Origin: Microstegium vimineum
Lineage: Eukaryota; Streptophyta; Magnoliopsida; Poales; Poaceae
Direction: 5' to 3'
Length of the DNA stretch: 64,000 nucleotides
Assembly (NCBI GenBank): GCA_022036555.1
Contig: CM039126.1
Coordinates: forward strand, 11,349,422-11,413,421
Positions 21,149-31,071 of this stretch are shown here, piece after piece. The notes under the pieces were generated by a model, which did not search any database, was not told the DNA's origin, and saw only the letters and a program-made list of their open reading frames with translations. The first letter of the stretch is position 1; each line of letters starts with the position of its first letter. A program made the translations under genes and the position numbers.

Positions 21149-22780
21149 TTACCCCCTTGATGGACTCCCTATGATGAGATCTTGAGGATGTGCTTGAAGC
21201 ATAGGTGTAGATCTTCTATTGATCACTTGGGGAGGAGGTTGCGGTGCTTCAACATTGCTTGCTTCGGCCTCGGCTTGATCTTGAGGGATGTGAGTGTCTT
21301 CTTGAGCTTCCCTCACTTGCTCTCCTTCATCAACTTGAGGCGTGTGAGGTGGAGAAGGATCTTGATTTGCTTCATCTTCAACTTCTTCCACCTCTTGTGG
21401 GTTGATAGCACCAATTGGCATGTTCTTCATTGCCTCCCTCAAGGGTTCATCACCTACATCATCAAGATTTTCATGCTCTTCTTGAGAGCCATTAGTTTCA
21501 TCAAACTCCAAGTCATACGTTTCTTCAACTAAGTCGGTGGCTTTGTTAAATACACGGTATGCCTTGGATTTAAGTGAATACCCAACTAAGAAACCAATGT
21601 CACATCTTCTTTGAAACTTGCCCAAGTGTTGGCGCTTCTTGTAGATGTACACTTTGCAACCAAACACTCGGAAAAAGGATATATCCGGTTTCTTTCCATT
21701 CACAAGCTCATAGGGGGTCTTCTTGAGAAGCCTTTGGACAAATAGCCGGTTGGCCGCATAGCATGCGGTGTTGATTGCTTCGGCCCAAAACTTCTCGGGG
21801 GTGTTGTATTCATCAAGCATTGATCTTGCAAGAGTGATAAGTGTCCGGTTCTTCCTCTCTACTACACCATTTTGTTGAGGAGTATATGTGGCGGATACTT
21901 CATGCTTGATTCCAACTTCATCACAATAGTCTTCAATCTTGGTGTTCACAAACTCGGTCCCATTGTCACTTCTTATCTTCTTGATCTTCACATCAAACTC
22001 ATTTTGAGCTCTAGTTGCAAACTTCTTGAATATTGATTGAGTTTCTCCCTTGTCTTGAAGAAAGAACACCCAAGTGTATCTAGAGTAGTCATCAACTACC
22101 ACCAAGCAAAAGAGATTGCCGCCAAGGTTAGCATAGGTAGTAGGTCCAAAAAGATCCATGTGGAGTAGCTCTAGAACTCTTGAGGTTGACATGAAAGCTT
22201 TGGTTGGATGAGTGTTTGCTACTTGCTTGCCGGCTTGACACGCACTACAAAGTTTATCTTTCTCAAACACCACATCCCTCACACCTCTAACCAATTCCTT
22301 CTTGACAAGCTTCTTCAAAGTTGACATTCCCACATGTGCTAATCTTCTATGCCATAGCCAACCCAAAGAACTCTTGGAGAAAAGACATGTTTGCAAACTA
22401 GCTTCATTTGAGGTGAAGTCCACTAGGTAGAGATTGTTGTGTCGAAACCCTTTGAATATCAATGATGAATCTTCAATCTTGGACACAACTACCTCATTTG
22501 GAGTGAAGAGACATTGGAAACCAAGATCACATAGTTGTCCCACCGATAGCAAGTTGAAGCTCAATGATTGTACTAGCAAGACATTTGATATTGATTGATC
22601 ATTTGAGATTGCCACTTTTCCTAGACCTTGCACTTTGCCTTTTGAATTGTCCCCAAAGGTAATCTTGTCTTGCCCTTCACAATCTTCCTCAAGTGTGGTG
22701 AACATCCGGGAGTCACCGGTCATATGTTGAGTGCATCCACTATCAATCACCCAATGACTTCCACCGGTCTTGTAGTTCAC
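21149..22780 (-). CDS. Sirevirus protease-integrase segment of pol
   Basis: 543 codons. The protease active site is WVIDSGCTQHMTG at the start. The integrase zinc-binding domain is HRRLAHVG...LCSACQAGKQ and the catalytic core has D (VVDDYSRYTW), D (IRSDNGTEF) and E (QNGVVERKNRT). A GKKPDISFFRVFGCKVYI block and an acidic, Pro-rich C-terminus follow. It is in the same frame as gag but separated by stops TAA (22802) and TAG (22781), both plausible C-to-T changes of Gln codons. It ends early because of a one-base loss in a G run. Confidence 0.92.
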   Translation of the reverse strand: MNYKTGGSHWVIDSGCTQHMTGDSRMFTTLEEDCEGQDKITFGDNSKGKVQGLGKVAISNDQSISNVLLVQSLSFNLLSVGQLCDLGFQCLFTPNEVVVSKIEDSSLIFKGFRHNNLYLVDFTSNEASLQTCLFSKSSLGWLWHRRLAHVGMSTLKKLVKKELVRGVRDVVFEKDKLCSACQAGKQVANTHPTKAFMSTSRVLELLHMDLFGPTTYANLGGNLFCLVVVDDYSRYTWVFFLQDKGETQSIFKKFATRAQNEFDVKIKKIRSDNGTEFVNTKIEDYCDEVGIKHEVSATYTPQQNGVVERKNRTLITLARSMLDEYNTPEKFWAEAINTACYAANRLFVQRLLKKTPYELVNGKKPDISFFRVFGCKVYIYKKRQHLGKFQRRCDIGFLVGYSLKSKAYRVFNKATDLVEETYDLEFDETNGSQEEHENLDDVGDEPLREAMKNMPIGAINPQEVEEVEDEANQDPSPPHTPQVDEGEQVREAQEDTHIPQDQAEAEASNVEAPQPPPQVINRRSTPMLQAHPQDLIIGSPSRG

Positions 22781-22801
22781 CTACACACAAGCAACTTGGA
22801 G

Positions 22802-25219
22802 TTAAGCTTGTTGTTTGGGAACCCACACTTGGCGAGGTCCCATAGCCTTGTCCACCAACTCCTTAGCAACCCATAGCACTTTGGGCTTGTTCTTCATCTT
22901 TGGACCGAGAAATATAACTTGAGGTCTACCCTTGGAGTCCTTGTTGATGATGAAGTGTGCATCATGAGCGAAAGGCCTTATGTGCTTGGGCAAGGTCTTG
23001 GGAGGTGGAGTCTTGCATTGGAATTGAAAGTGACCCTCTTGACCACATCCAAAGCACTTCTTGGGTTTGGGCTTTGGTGTGTCATAGTTGCTTTTCATAG
23101 CCTTGTTCTTGTAATAGTTCTTGGCTTCTATCTTGACCTTGGCCTTCATGATTTGGTTCTCCTTGAACCCAATGCCGGTCTTGTCGGTCTTCATGATTGT
23201 GTTCATCAAGAGCTCACTTTGAAGATTGTGGCCCTTGGTGAACTTCTCCAACCCACTTGTAAGCTTGACCTTCTCAACCTTGAGCTTGGCATTTTCCTCT
23301 TTGAGAGACTTGATCAAGGTCATTGCATCTTTGTCATCTTGTTTGGCCGACTTGGTAGTGAGTAGCTTGCTTGCCTTGAGGTTGATTAGCTCTTCCTTGA
23401 GCTTGGAGTTTTCTTGCCTCATCTTCACATAGTCATCATGCTTTTCGGCCTCAACTACCTTCTTGCCCTTGCACTTAGCATTTTGCTCACTAGCAACTTC
23501 ATCAAGCAAGTCCTCACAAGAAGTAGCTATATCACACTTAACAACCGGGTTAATAGCAACATGTGTAGCAAGATCATTTGAAAGCAATTCATTAGCTATC
23601 ACAAGTGTGCCATGTTCATTTTTAACTTGGTTGTAGTAATCTTTTAGCAAGTTGTACCTTGATTGGAGCTCTTGTGTTGACCTTTCAAGCTTATCATGTT
23701 TCTCATTTACTTGCTTGAGTGAGGCTTTGAGCTCCCTAGTGCTAGATGAGAGAGATTTGTTCTCAAGCTTCAATTCATCATTAGCACTAGTCAAGTCATC
23801 AAGCTTAGCATGTAAGTTACCATTTGCTTTCTCTAGTGATTCATTTTTGCCTTTATACTTCCTAATGAGCTTAGTGTATTTATTGCAAATTTCAATTAGC
23901 TCATCATAGGAAGGTGCCTCAAACTCATCATCACTATCATCACTAGAGCTAGCCTCATCATCACTATCCTCTTTTTGTACCTTTTTGTCACCTTTAGCCA
24001 TGAGGCATAGGTGTGTAGAGGATGAGCCCGGAGATGACGGAGGGGGTGGCGGTGGAGTAGATGAACCAATCACCAAAGCGGCCACCTTCTCTTCTTCACT
24101 TTCATCTCCGGATGAGTCACTTGAGTCTTCAATGTCGGTGAGCCAATCACCAACAATGTAGGCTTTGCCATTCTTCTTCTTCTTGTGGAAGTTGAAGTTC
24201 TTCTTCTTCTTGAATGGCTTGTCATCCTTCTTCTCCTCATCACTTGACTCAACCTTGTTGCCCTTGTTGTACTTGAACTTGTTGTTAGCTTTCTTGTTCT
24301 TGTACTTGTCTTTCTTTTCTTCGGGGCAAGCATGAGCCAAGTGTCCAAGTTTGCCACAATTATAGAAATCCATCTTGGAGAGGGGCTTTCTTGAAGAGCT
24401 TGTAAAGAATTTCTTCTTCTTTGAGTCAAACTTGACTCCATTCTTGCTTAGCTTCTTCAACATCTTGGTTGTTTTCTTCACCATGAGAGCGAGATCATCA
24501 TCATCATCATCATCGCTTGTGCTCTCATACATGACTTGCATCTTGTGCTTCTCCGAAGAGGATGCCTTGAGAGCCAAGTCCTTCTTTTCCTCCTTCTCTT
24601 TTTCTTTCTTCTTGGAGGAGGAAGATGAGCCAATATCACCAATCTTCATGTACATCTCATGGGCATTGATCTTGCCCAAAATTTGTGTTGGTGTAGCGGC
24701 GGAGAGATCTCCTTGGTGAAGCACCGTGATGATGTGGCCATACTTCTCAATGGGCAATACACAAAGAATCTTGCGTACCACATCGGCCGGTTCCATTTGG
24801 TTGAGACCAAGCCCATTCAATTCCTCTATAATAATATTGAGTCGTGAGTACATTTCATTTGCATTTTCATTTGCATGCATAGAGAAAGAATTTAGCTTAG
24901 CCATAACCAAGTGATAGAGTTCTTCACGCTCACTCTTTGTGCCTTCGTGAAGTGCACAAATAGTGGTCCACAACTCAAATGCGTCTTTGGCATTACACAC
25001 TCGGTTGAAGACATCCTTGCTAATGCCACGAAAGAGTATGTTCTTTGCCTTGGCATTGTGCTTTTCAAAGTTGAGGTCCTCCGCGAAGAGAGTACCTCCC
25101 TTTGTGGCGGCTTTGAGCACGCCCACGTCAACGGCCTCTAGATAGGCCTCCATACGAACTTTCCAATAAGGAAAGTCGTCTCCATCGAACATGGGAGGTG
25201 GTCCATCCCCATGGGACAT
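22802..25219 (-). CDS. Sirevirus Gag (805 aa)
   Basis: Starts MSHGDGPPPMFDGDDFPYW at the expected distance from the primer site. The N-terminal copia Gag domain includes FELWTTICALHEG and LNGLGLNQMEPADVV. A Lys-rich middle holds a damaged first zinc knuckle (FYNCGKLGHLAHAC, first Cys replaced by Phe). A long coiled coil spans about residues 430-700. An intact CX2CX4HX4C knuckle, CFGCGQEGHFQFQC, lies near residue 725. The long coiled-coil Gag is typical of Sireviruses. It packages RNA into particles. Confidence 0.93.
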   Translation of the reverse strand: MSHGDGPPPMFDGDDFPYWKVRMEAYLEAVDVGVLKAATKGGTLFAEDLNFEKHNAKAKNILFRGISKDVFNRVCNAKDAFELWTTICALHEGTKSEREELYHLVMAKLNSFSMHANENANEMYSRLNIIIEELNGLGLNQMEPADVVRKILCVLPIEKYGHIITVLHQGDLSAATPTQILGKINAHEMYMKIGDIGSSSSSKKKEKEKEEKKDLALKASSSEKHKMQVMYESTSDDDDDDDLALMVKKTTKMLKKLSKNGVKFDSKKKKFFTSSSRKPLSKMDFYNCGKLGHLAHACPEEKKDKYKNKKANNKFKYNKGNKVESSDEEKKDDKPFKKKKNFNFHKKKKNGKAYIVGDWLTDIEDSSDSSGDESEEEKVAALVIGSSTPPPPPPSSPGSSSTHLCLMAKGDKKVQKEDSDDEASSSDDSDDEFEAPSYDELIEICNKYTKLIRKYKGKNESLEKANGNLHAKLDDLTSANDELKLENKSLSSSTRELKASLKQVNEKHDKLERSTQELQSRYNLLKDYYNQVKNEHGTLVIANELLSNDLATHVAINPVVKCDIATSCEDLLDEVASEQNAKCKGKKVVEAEKHDDYVKMRQENSKLKEELINLKASKLLTTKSAKQDDKDAMTLIKSLKEENAKLKVEKVKLTSGLEKFTKGHNLQSELLMNTIMKTDKTGIGFKENQIMKAKVKIEAKNYYKNKAMKSNYDTPKPKPKKCFGCGQEGHFQFQCKTPPPKTLPKHIRPFAHDAHFIINKDSKGRPQVIFLGPKMKNKPKVLWVAKELVDKAMGPRQVWVPKQQA

Positions 25220-25257
25220 CTTGCTCTAGGCGGTGGAGCCTAATTTAGAGCAACCTT

Positions 25258-25269
25258 GCTCTGATACCA
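25258..25269 (-). promoter_or_regulatory. Sirevirus primer binding site (tRNA-iMet)
   Basis: Minus strand TGGTATCAGAGC, complementary over 12 nt to the 3' end of initiator tRNA-Met, two bases from the 5' LTR. Confidence 0.9.
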
Positions 25270-25271
25270 AT

Positions 25272-26176
25272 TGAAAGGATCAAGATGCCCAAGAGGGGGG
25301 GTGAATTGGGCTCTTTTTAATTTCTAAACAAGAATTACACCTATAAAGAGCCAATTAACCCCCTAGTGCCTACCGCTTGTGTGTCCTAGCTAGAAAGCGG
25401 TAACAAGGCAAGGGAAAGCGAAGACTTCCTACACAATTCTAATATGAATTGAAAGACAAGTGCGGAAAGTAATGCGGTAATAAAGAGCTAGGGAAAGAGA
25501 TGCTTGACACGGCAATGTTTTGCCGAGGTATCGAGGAGTCGACACTCCCCCCTAGTCCTCGTTGGAGCACCTCGCAAGGTATAGCTCCCCCTCAATCCCG
25601 ACGCACCCTGAAAAACTTAGCCAGAAAACAACCTTTCTGGAAGGTCGACGGACGCTGTGGACTCAATCACCCAGCGTCCGGCGCCTTTGTCCGACGCGAC
25701 GGACAGCGTCCGGCGCCCCTGCCAGGAGCGTCCGACGCCCAGAAAACGATTTTGACAACTCCGTTTTTCGTCGCGATGAATATGGAAGTTGTTCTAGGCT
25801 ATCTTATGGTCACCATAGGCTTGCTTAGAGCTAAGGAAGTCAAGAGTGCACCACACCTAAACATGAAGCTTTCCCAAGTCAAGCTACTAGTCTCAACCCC
25901 TCTTAATAGTACGGTCAAAGGTAACAAGAGAAGCCCTATCTAATTCTAAGTGCCCTTCATCTCCTTATGACACTTAGCCTATCATTCTAGGGTCTTCATC
26001 ATGTCTCCTTAACAACCGAAACGATATCCATCTTGGGGGCTAAGTGATGACCTTTAGAGCCCATTCTCCTTGATCACCATGGCTAGGCTACGCATAGCCT
26101 CTGCAAAACACACGTTAGCCATAATAATCTCTAATTGTCGTTAATCACCGAAACCAACTAGGGCCATGATTCTTCA
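25272..26176 (-). repeat. Sirevirus 5' LTR, internally deleted (905 bp)
   Basis: Same ends as the 3' LTR but lacks about 709 bp (3' LTR 13393-14101), with a 3-bp CCG microhomology at the joint. The lost part holds the TATA-like site and most of the CpG array, so the promoter copy that would drive the element is missing. Confidence 0.93.
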
Positions 26177-26181
26177 ACAAC

Positions 26182-26860
26182 AAAGCTCATGGAACATATT
26201 AAGCGTTAGCGGTAAACCGTTTATTCCTTGTTTGTCTAGAGCCTTACAAAATTCTTCTATTCAACATATTTTTAGATTTTAAATTTTATATGCAAATGAC
26301 TAATGCACTATATTTTTTTATGCCTCCACAGTAAGTAGTTGGAAGACTTATTCATGTGGAGCTTAAAGGTTTTTCTTTTTATAATGCAATGCAGCGCAAT
26401 AATATAGACATGCTATGATTAAGATGATTATGCAATGGGTTATGCTAAGGATATAAATAATGCCAAATATGCTTATGGAAAGTAAATATGCTATAGTGCA
26501 ACTAATGTAATGCAGAGAAAAAATATGCAGATAACTTACCGAGTTTACCTTCCGGCTAAGGTTCAGATATTTAGGTTCGTTGAACCAGACCTCTCTTCTG
26601 GTTCAAATGTCTTAAGGAGCATGGTCCACTCCTAATGAATACTTGTATGTTTGCTCTTCTTGTGTTGGTGTTTTTGATGAAGTCTCTTTCCTCTTCCACT
26701 CTTCTTTAGTCTGAGGTTCTCCTTCTTCTTTTCTCTGTAGCAGGTGATATATCCTCTGTTGGTGGTACGACTTCTTTCTCAGGAGAACTCTTATCTTTAT
26801 TATTGAATTGATCTTCATATCTTGTTAATTCTCCCAGATAGTCTGTCCATCCATGCTTGG
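26182..26860. other. Athila-like element interior, right of the Sirevirus
   Basis: AT-rich. A short Lys/Glu-rich minus frame (26612-26818) may be degraded linker between gag/protease and pol. Nothing else is recognisable. Confidence 0.4.
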
Positions 26861-26869
26861 TGGCTTGTT

Positions 26870-27170
26870 TCTTCTCTTCAGAAAATTGGAAATGGATCTC
26901 TCATGATTTCATGGAGATGATTGCACTAGTGGTGTTGAGAAAAGATCTTCCTCGAATGAGGTGGACTTCATCTTCATCTCCCATATCTTGAACCATGGAG
27001 TTGGTCAGAACATAGTGATCTATCATGTTGACCTTGACATCCTTTGTTATTCCCTCTCAGACATTATGTTGATGCTTGATCCAATATCGCAGAATATCTT
27101 GTAGAATGCACTTTTCTTAATCTTGCAATCAATGGTAGGTACTCCTAGATCATCTAGCTTAGCGAGGTGA
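26870..27170 (-). pseudogene. Second, degenerate protease copy
   Basis: Minus-strand translation gives VPTIDCKIKKSAF, FCDIGSSINIM and a C-terminal IHFQFSE, matching the order of blocks in the protease at 6858-7319 but broken by stops. It lies downstream of, and in the same orientation as, the better protease at 27227-27653. Confidence 0.55.
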
Positions 27171-27226
27171 TAGAAGGAGGTGATAAAACCCTAAATTGAC
27201 AGTGTTGACCATCCACATGGAGTCTT

Positions 27227-27653
27227 CTATTGGTTGTTGAGATTTATTCTTCCTCCTTCTATTGTTGATGTTGTTCTTCCTTGTAGCTGCAGTTGTATCC
27301 TCGTAGGTGTATGACGTCTAAGGATGAGTAGGAACCTTGAGTGTAGGCTTCTTGGAAGTGAACGTCTCCTTCCCATCCTTGATTGTGAAACATATCTTGG
27401 CACTCCACCCATTTCTTCAACCTCAAAGTCTGCCGATACAAACGAGTGTACAAATCCTATGAAACTATCTTCAAGAACTCCCTTGGGATAGCATAGTGTC
27501 TGATCTGCAAGTTGGCATGATGTTGACACTTGCTCCAAGGTCACAGACCACTTCTTCAAAAGTGTAAGCTCCAATGGAGATTGGAATGACAGGTCTCCCT
27601 GGATCTCCTTTCTTCATTGGTAAGGTGTCATCCACCAATGCTCTTGATGGCAT
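27227..27653 (-). pseudogene. Aspartic protease, frameshifted (Athila-like)
   Basis: Frame 27471-27653 has GDPGRPVIPISIGAYTF and VVCDLGASVNIMP. Frame 27227-27574 continues with CQLADQTLCYPKGVLED and FVSADFEVEEMG. The overlap shows one frame change just after the active site. It is homologous to 6858-7319. Confidence 0.7.
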
Positions 27654-29128
27654 GGTGAAGAAGTGTCATGCTCATAGAAATAAGGCAGAGATCAAGTGCA
27701 TGGGCTCTGCTGGTGGAAAAACACCAATAGAACCAAAAGTTTATTCATTCATATCTAACCTAAATATATTTGAGCAAGAATGAGTTTATTTAGCCATGAC
27801 ATGATTGATCAGTCCAGAGGATGAGCATGAATGTAGTATTTCAACAACACATGGCTAATCAGATTGCTTTAACACATGGAAGGATTGTCTATAAATAATA
27901 TTAATTTTCACATGATTGAGATTATCATCTTCCAAGGTTGGATGTGCAACTTTTTAGATGGTTAAGACTAACATGTTGAGATAATCAGGTTGGATCAAGT
28001 AAAGTTGTAGCTCAAACATGTTTAGATCTTTATTTATGTGAATACCAGAATCAAAGAAAAACTTCTAGAGTGGTGATTACTTACCTTTACCTTTGTCATT
28101 GAAGAATGATGGCATCGTAACCTTCATGGAAGCTTCACTTGATCAACTGGTTGTGCATTAATGACATGTCTTCTTGTTCCACTCCTCTCTCATCCTTGTT
28201 CTTCTGATCTTGAAATTTTTGTTGATCTTGTCTTGAAGTTTTGTTCACCCTCTTCCATGGATTGAGTGGCTTGATTGTAGATTTTGTTCTTTGTCATTTG
28301 TCTTCTTCTTGCTCCATGGAATTCGTCATGATGAATTAGCTGCGTCTCTCTTGTGAAGGTTGTTGAAGTTCATGTGCCTCTCTTCATCTTAGTATGAGTT
28401 CATCTCAGGACTTCCCAATTTGATATTGAAAGTTTTCCTGCAGGGGTTAGTCCAACAAAATATCCAATATCTAATCTAATATACTATCGGTTCAAAAATC
28501 AACCTAGACATGTCTAGTTTAATTTAGGAAGACATTTTAACCTAAGCACCATGCTTATTTTAAAAGCCTTTAGAAGTAAAATCAAAATACCTTTGATTTA
28601 AACTAAGCACCATGCATAATTTAAAAGGTGTATGAATATACTTCAAAACCTAAACATATACTATAGCAGACAAAGGTAGCATGAAAGTATTATGGAGATT
28701 TACTCAAGTAAAGATGAAAGAGTATGATGATTTTTTTAGTAGTTGAGCATGCCTTAAAGGTAGGTACAATTAAGATGTTGTAGCAACATGGCAAAAGGTT
28801 TTTTTATGGTGGGTTATCCCCCAAGCTTGAATTTTGCAAAAATCAAGATTGGATGAATGTAATTCAATGTTGCATGATGTTTGGTTGGACATACCTTATG
28901 CTTGTTATTTCTTCATTCTTTCTGCTCTCTACGTGGAAAGGTTAGTGACAAAAATACCCGAAGGAATATAATCATATATTTCTATGCTCAATTTACAAGG
29001 GTAGGCAACATAAAAGTGAACACTTATGTTAGGATCTGAGATGTGCTTGTTTTAGGACACTAAGCTTGTCCTTGGGAAACCTTTTAAGATGTGTTTTTAG
29101 AAAAACAGTTTCCCCTTCATTACCTATC
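27654..29128. other. Noncoding interior of the Athila-like element
   Basis: AT-rich, no domain recognised. Contains one more CCCCCAAGCTT motif near 28820. Confidence 0.45.
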
Positions 29129-29641
29129 TCAAGATTTAGCATAACGAGATATGCAATATTTATGATAAACATATGCATCGACAACCACCCTTTTAAAGTA
29201 TTTGTAAACAGAAAGTGTGAGGGTGTTGAAGATGTCATGTGTGGAAATAATAAAGAGACCAATGGGTTCGGGAGATGTCTCATATGAGCATGGGTTTAAA
29301 GAGATAGTTATGGAATAGATTCCATGCTCATTGATATCATCTTCCTCTCCAATCTCTATGGTTGATTCTTCATGTAAGTTCAATATTCCACTTGGATTGG
29401 TAACTCTCAAATTGGTCTGGTTTGGGGCCTCCTCTATACTTGGATGATTCATATATTCAACTAGATTTAAAACTAAACCAAGCCTAGAGAAAGATTGCTC
29501 CCAAACCATGGCTATACAAGTAGGGCGAAGCTCATAGCCATTTATAAGAATAGGGTGTGAAGATGGTGGAGTCTCCAACAAGTCGCCCTTTGGAGTAGAG
29601 TATTTTTGAATGTGGTAAGGTGAAAATGGTAAGGTGAGCAA
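29129..29641 (-). CDS. 5' ORF of the Athila-like element, unknown function
   Basis: 170 codons starting about 70 bp after the primer site. Includes PSSHPILINGYELRPTCIAM, an acidic stretch (EIGEEDDINEHGIY) and ends FKRVVVDAYVYHKYCISRY. I recognise this as a type found in annotated grass retrotransposon hypothetical proteins but know of no function. Its place is upstream of, or overlaps, gag. Confidence 0.5.
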   Translation of the reverse strand: MLTLPFSPYHIQKYSTPKGDLLETPPSSHPILINGYELRPTCIAMVWEQSFSRLGLVLNLVEYMNHPSIEEAPNQTNLRVTNPSGILNLHEESTIEIGEEDDINEHGIYSITISLNPCSYETSPEPIGLFIISTHDIFNTLTLSVYKYFKRVVVDAYVYHKYCISRYAKS

Positions 29642-29708
29642 GATGGTAAAAAAGAAAAAGGAAAAAGGTAAACGGATGAACTCGGTTCGAAACTAGCACA
29701 GCTACCGT

Positions 29709-29726
29709 TCCCCGGCAACGGCGCCA
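29709..29726 (-). promoter_or_regulatory. Primer binding site (tRNA-Asp)
   Basis: The plus strand reads TCCCCGGCAACGGCGCCA, identical to the 3' end of plant tRNA-Asp including CCA; the minus-strand RNA would pair with it over 18 nt. It is 7 bp from the LTR. Confidence 0.9.
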
Positions 29727-29733
29727 GAAAGCT

Positions 29734-30932
29734 TGTTGGTATTTCTTAACGCAAACAGATAAATCCGCAAGCGCACGGATACTGCTGTAGCTTTCACCGT
29801 GAGTATTCCAAGGGTATGGATTTCCACGGGGAACGTGTAGTGTACTAGATAAGAACTAAGAACGTCCAAGGATAGATAAGATAACTGGGTAGAGAGATTT
29901 TAGAGTTTTCTAAGGGGTTTATCTAATCAAAGGTCCACGATACTCTACTTACTTTGGAGCAACAGTATCTTCCCGACTCTCGACAAAGACTGGGAAAAAG
30001 GTAGTCGGGGGAGGCTGCCAAAAGCTCTACGAAAACACCAACCCGAACGTGTTGGACTACAAAGGCCTTACAGAGCTGTCACCCCTAGGGCTACCATAGC
30101 TATCCGTAGGATTGGGCGCAAACTCAGGTAAATTCTAGTCTAGACACCACGTCTACAGTATCGCTTACTACTCTAATCCGATATGAAAACTAGAGCACTC
30201 AATACGAGCGGAGATCCCGTAAATAGAATAAAGTAAGAACTGAAATAAGATACTTATAAATAATAAATGAAGAACCTGGAGATTGCTCAGAACCAGATGT
30301 TGGAAAGGTACAATGTTGAGGAAGATCCGACAGATCCGGCTCCTCCTAGCTCTCTCCTCCTCTCTCTCACCTCTGATTACAACTAGATGAACTAGAACTA
30401 GAAGAACTAGATCTAGACAACTAGAGGGACCTCTCTCCTTCTCTACATCTAATTGAAACCCTAGCTTTTGCTTTGGAGAAGAATAATGAGATGAGATGAT
30501 CCTCAGGGGGGTCAGGGGCCTTACTTATATAGCCTCCTCAAATGAACGTGGGCCGTTGGATCGAACCGACCTATATGAAGGGTTTAGATTCATCCTCAAA
30601 GACGGTGGAGCACGATCCGCGAAGCAGAGCCTAATTGGCTGCAGGGGCTAGGGCGGGCGCCCTGGCTCCGGGCCCGTTTCGCCTCCCATTTGTTCTCGTG
30701 TCTTCTGGAACCCTCTAGAGTATAGAAAATTGTGCGGTTGGTAATTATCTCTATGTAAACATGACATGTGGGCCTTTCCTTGGTATTTCCTGATAACCCC
30801 CTGTAGAAACAGACATTCACCAAAACTTGTGGAATTATGTTAGTATAAACCCTAATTCTAGCTATTGGTTTCATTTAGATCATTTTCCTTGTTTAGTTGA
30901 CGGTTAAAATTGGTACTTAAGGACCGTCAACA
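29734..30932 (-). repeat. 5' LTR of the Athila-like element (1199 bp)
   Basis: TGTTGGTATTTC at left, GTCAACA at right. Its left end resembles those of LTR B (801) and of the LTR at 31072. Minus-strand CTATATAAG at 30524-30532 is the TATA box. Confidence 0.85.
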
Positions 30933-31071
30933 GATGGGTCCAGAGCTACACGGAGGGGTTCAAAATGGTGAAAATACCTCCAGACCGCGTCTGAAGCTTG
31001 GCTCTGGACCAATTGTGATCAGTCCAGAGGTACCTCCAGACCCTGTCCTAAGCAATGGCGCTACAAATGCC
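30933..31071. other. Short spacer between two LTRs
   Basis: 139 bp with repeated CCTCCAGACC and TCCAGAG phrases. No coding content. Confidence 0.4.

Larger units (their letters stand above)
13064..26176 (-). mobile_element. Full-length Sirevirus (Ty1/copia) retrotransposon
   Basis: 13.1 kb bounded by identical 5-bp duplications ACAAC at 13059-13063 and 26177-26181. It contains LTRs (13064-14677 and 25272-26176), a polypurine tract, a long 3' ORF, RT/RNase H, integrase, protease, a large gag with zinc knuckles, and a tRNA-iMet primer site. The order gag-PR-IN-RT-RH and the extra ORF after pol fit Sireviruses. The shared parts of the LTRs differ at 7 of about 905 positions by eye, indicating a recent insertion. 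At least two frameshifts and six premature stops disable it. Confidence 0.95.
12059..30932 (-). mobile_element. Athila-like element split by a Sirevirus
   Basis: The left segment (12059-13063) has a polypurine-like motif and an Athila ORF C-terminus. The right segment (26182-30932) has protease remnants, a 5' ORF, a tRNA-Asp primer site and the 5' LTR. The two are brought together when the Sirevirus and one ACAAC copy are removed. The 3' LTR is not seen. Orientation is minus. Confidence 0.6.

Noticed and set aside
24490..24515. ATC trinucleotide run as a microsatellite
   Set aside because: It encodes an Asp run inside the Sirevirus Gag frame.
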